Positions 6,776-8,196 of a DNA stretch of 8,196 nucleotides are shown piece after piece. This stretch comes from a bacterium. GTDB lineage: Bacteria; ARS69. The notes beneath the pieces are model-generated. The model saw only the letters and a list, made by a program, of their open reading frames with translations, was not told the origin of the DNA and did no database searches. Location of the stretch: assembly GCA_025774865.1 (NCBI GenBank), contig JALGZO010000445.1, positions 1 through 8,196 on the forward strand, read 5' to 3'. Both the position numbers and the translations under genes were made by a program. Numbering within the stretch: the stretch's first letter is position 1; each line of letters opens with the position of its first letter.

Positions 6776-8196
6776 ATGGATCGCGACCGAGATCCCGAGG
6801 AAGACTCCGCTTCCCGTGGCGTCGAGCCGCCGGAGAAGGCGCCCGCGCCGCCGCCCCCCGAGGAGCTCACCATCGTCCGCAACCTCGCGGACGAGTACGC
6901 CGCCGGCGGGCCTCCGGTGTGGGAGCCACCGCCCCCGCCGAAAGAGAAGACGCGGGCCGAGCCCGAACCGGAGCCGGAGCTCGAGCTCCCCGCCCCCGAC
7001 CCGACGGCCACCGAGCCTCGTGAGCCTCTGATCCGGTTCGACTGGGATCAGGAGCTGAGCCCGACGCGTGTCCCTCGACACAGGCCGCCGCCCCCGCGGG
7101 AGGAGCGCCCGTCCCCTCCGAAGAAGGAACCCTTCCGGCCGTTTCGCGTGGGGCCGCTGCATGCCCTGAACACGGCCGTGACGGTGGGAGGCGCCGCGTT
7201 CGCCGCCGCGACGCTCCTCATGGCGCTCAGGCTCGAGCCCGTCCACACCTGGTACTACCTCTTCGCGTGGTACCCGTTTCTCCTGGTGGTCAACTGGTCG
7301 ACGGCCAGGGTCCTTCCGGAACACTCGATCTTCGCGCGCCCGACGCGCCCGGTCGTCATGCTCTTCCTCTGGTCGGTGCCCACCTGGCTGTTCTTCGAGA
7401 TCTGGAACTTCCGCCTCCAGGACTGGTACTACGTCGGCGTGCCGGCCAATCTCCTGGCGCGGCGGATCGGGGTGGTCGCCTCGTTCGCGACCGTGCTGCC
7501 GGGGATCTTCTTCCTCGAAGAGGCCCTGACGGTGCGGCGCCTGTTCGAGTCCGCTCGCACACCACGGTTCGCGCTTCGACCGTCGCTGACGAAGGTCTTC
7601 CTCGTGACGGGAGGCGTGTGCTCTCTCCTCCTTCTCGCGTGGCCGACGATCTTCTTCCCCCTGCTCTGGGGCGTGCCGGTCCTGTTCCTCGAGCCGTGGC
7701 TCGCGCGCGGGCGCGGCCCGTCGCTGCTTCGCGAGCTGGCGGACGGTCGTCCGGGACGCGCCTTCCGGTTGCTCGTGGCCGGCCTGGGTTGTGGGCTCTT
7801 CTGGGAGGCCGCGAACCACTTCGCCGGGGGCAAGTGGATCTACACGGTGCCCGGCCTCGAAACGTCGAAGCTCTTCGAAATGCCGGTGGCCGGATTCGTC
7901 GGGTTTGCGCCGTTCGCCCTTTCGTGCTGGGTGATGGCACGGGCGCTCGTGCAGCTCGGACTTCTGCCGGAATGGGAGATCAGAACGAAGGGGACGCCGG
8001 CCCCGCCTCCGGCGGCCGGACCGCTCCGGTTCCGGGGGCGGACCATCGCGGCCACGTCCACGGTCATCATCTCGCTTCTCACCCTCCGATTGATGGACTG
8101 GCTCACGATCGACTCGTTCGCGCCGCGAACCGAGAACATCCCGAACATCCCGGACGGAATCGTCGAGTACGCGCGTGACCAAGGGAAGGGCGACAT
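6776..8196 (+). CDS. Polytopic membrane protein of unknown function, C-terminus outside window
   Basis: 473 complete codons run from ATG 6776 to the window edge without a stop. GGAGAGG at 6766-6772 is the ribosome binding site. Residues 1 to about 125 are rich in proline, glutamate and arginine (runs such as PAPPPPEE and EPEPEPELELP) and look disordered. After this come about nine hydrophobic segments, roughly at 130-155, 162-177, 193-211, 229-250, 275-292, 295-310, 330-348, 370-390 and 420-436. Two copies of one motif are visible: LFFEIWN (205-211) with WYY (217-219), and LFWEAAN (341-347) with WIY (354-356). Each is followed by a proline and, further on, a glutamate (E248/E249 and E368). 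This points to an internal duplication of the membrane core with charged Glu residues at the same helix position. I do not recognise the family. An integral membrane enzyme or carrier is possible. It lies 71 bases after the peptidase gene and may be co-transcribed. Confidence 0.8.
   Translation, partial: MDRDRDPEEDSASRGVEPPEKAPAPPPPEELTIVRNLADEYAAGGPPVWEPPPPPKEKTRAEPEPEPELELPAPDPTATEPREPLIRFDWDQELSPTRVPRHRPPPPREERPSPPKKEPFRPFRVGPLHALNTAVTVGGAAFAAATLLMALRLEPVHTWYYLFAWYPFLLVVNWSTARVLPEHSIFARPTRPVVMLFLWSVPTWLFFEIWNFRLQDWYYVGVPANLLARRIGVVASFATVLPGIFFLEEALTVRRLFESARTPRFALRPSLTKVFLVTGGVCSLLLLAWPTIFFPLLWGVPVLFLEPWLARGRGPSLLRELADGRPGRAFRLLVAGLGCGLFWEAANHFAGGKWIYTVPGLETSKLFEMPVAGFVGFAPFALSCWVMARALVQLGLLPEWEIRTKGTPAPPPAAGPLRFRGRTIAATSTVIISLLTLRLMDWLTIDSFAPRTENIPNIPDGIVEYARDQGKGD

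Noticed and set aside
7267-8178. 303-codon plus-strand open frame overlapping the membrane protein
   Set aside because: Arg/Gly/Ala/Pro-rich product without motifs. The overlapping frame from 6776 encodes hydrophobic helices with an internal repeat.
6752-8182. 476-codon open frame on the minus strand opposite the last membrane protein gene
   Set aside because: Its product is extremely rich in Arg, Glu, Asp and Gly with no domain or membrane pattern, typical of the antisense frame of a high-GC gene. The plus-strand frame has a ribosome site and a clear membrane architecture.
1-8196. Mobile element, CRISPR array, tRNA or rRNA
   Set aside because: I saw no transposase or integrase, no terminal inverted repeats, no regularly spaced repeats and no cloverleaf or rRNA-like sequence on either strand.

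Overview
The window is a gene-dense, high-GC (by eye about two thirds G+C) stretch of bacterial chromosome. There are no RNA genes, insertion sequences, CRISPR arrays or other signs of mobile DNA. Secreted or membrane-anchored redox and peptidase proteins with Sec-type signal peptides, an ScsB/DsbD-like thiol reductase, a carboxypeptidase-Q-like M28 peptidase and use of TTG starts fit an uncultured, probably Gram-negative environmental bacterium (Myxococcota, Acidobacteriota, Binatota or a similar group). The phylum cannot be fixed from sequence reading alone.

Layout: (1) positions 149 down to 1, minus strand: the first 49 codons of a protein that may be an HD-domain phosphohydrolase, running off the left edge. 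(2) 150-384: a divergent intergenic region with one weak promoter candidate. (3) 385-2817, plus strand: a compact three-gene module. It holds a NodU/CmcH/TobZ-type O-carbamoyltransferase, an SxtJ-family three-helix membrane protein, and a 52-residue DUF5989 single-pass protein that is easily missed because it is so short. This order resembles sxtI-sxtJ-sxtK of the saxitoxin cluster. No other saxitoxin-type gene is visible, so the module probably carbamoylates some other hydroxyl-bearing metabolite or glycan at the membrane. (4) 2818-2963: an intergenic region with two strong hairpins, the second of which pairs with a perfect AAGGAGG Shine-Dalgarno sequence. (5) 2964-5288: a large DsbD/ScsB-type transmembrane disulfide reductase with all three cysteine pairs intact. 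(6) 5295-6704: a secreted M28 metallopeptidase of the carboxypeptidase Q type, in the same reading frame as the DsbD gene and separated from it by a single TAG and two codons. (7) 6776 to the right edge: an unrecognised polytopic membrane protein with a Pro/Glu-rich N-terminus and a duplicated LF(F/W)ExxN...WxY motif, truncated by the window end.

All complete genes are on the plus strand. The carbamoyltransferase trio looks like one transcription unit. The DsbD, peptidase and membrane-protein genes are spaced 6 and 71 bases apart and could form a second unit. The reductase would bring electrons from the cytoplasm across the inner membrane to periplasmic thiols, and the peptidase would act in the same compartment, but nothing in the sequence proves a functional link. 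The most interesting items are the carbamoyltransferase/SxtJ/DUF5989 module of unknown product, the internally duplicated membrane protein, and the hairpin that sequesters or repositions the ribosome binding site in front of the DsbD gene.
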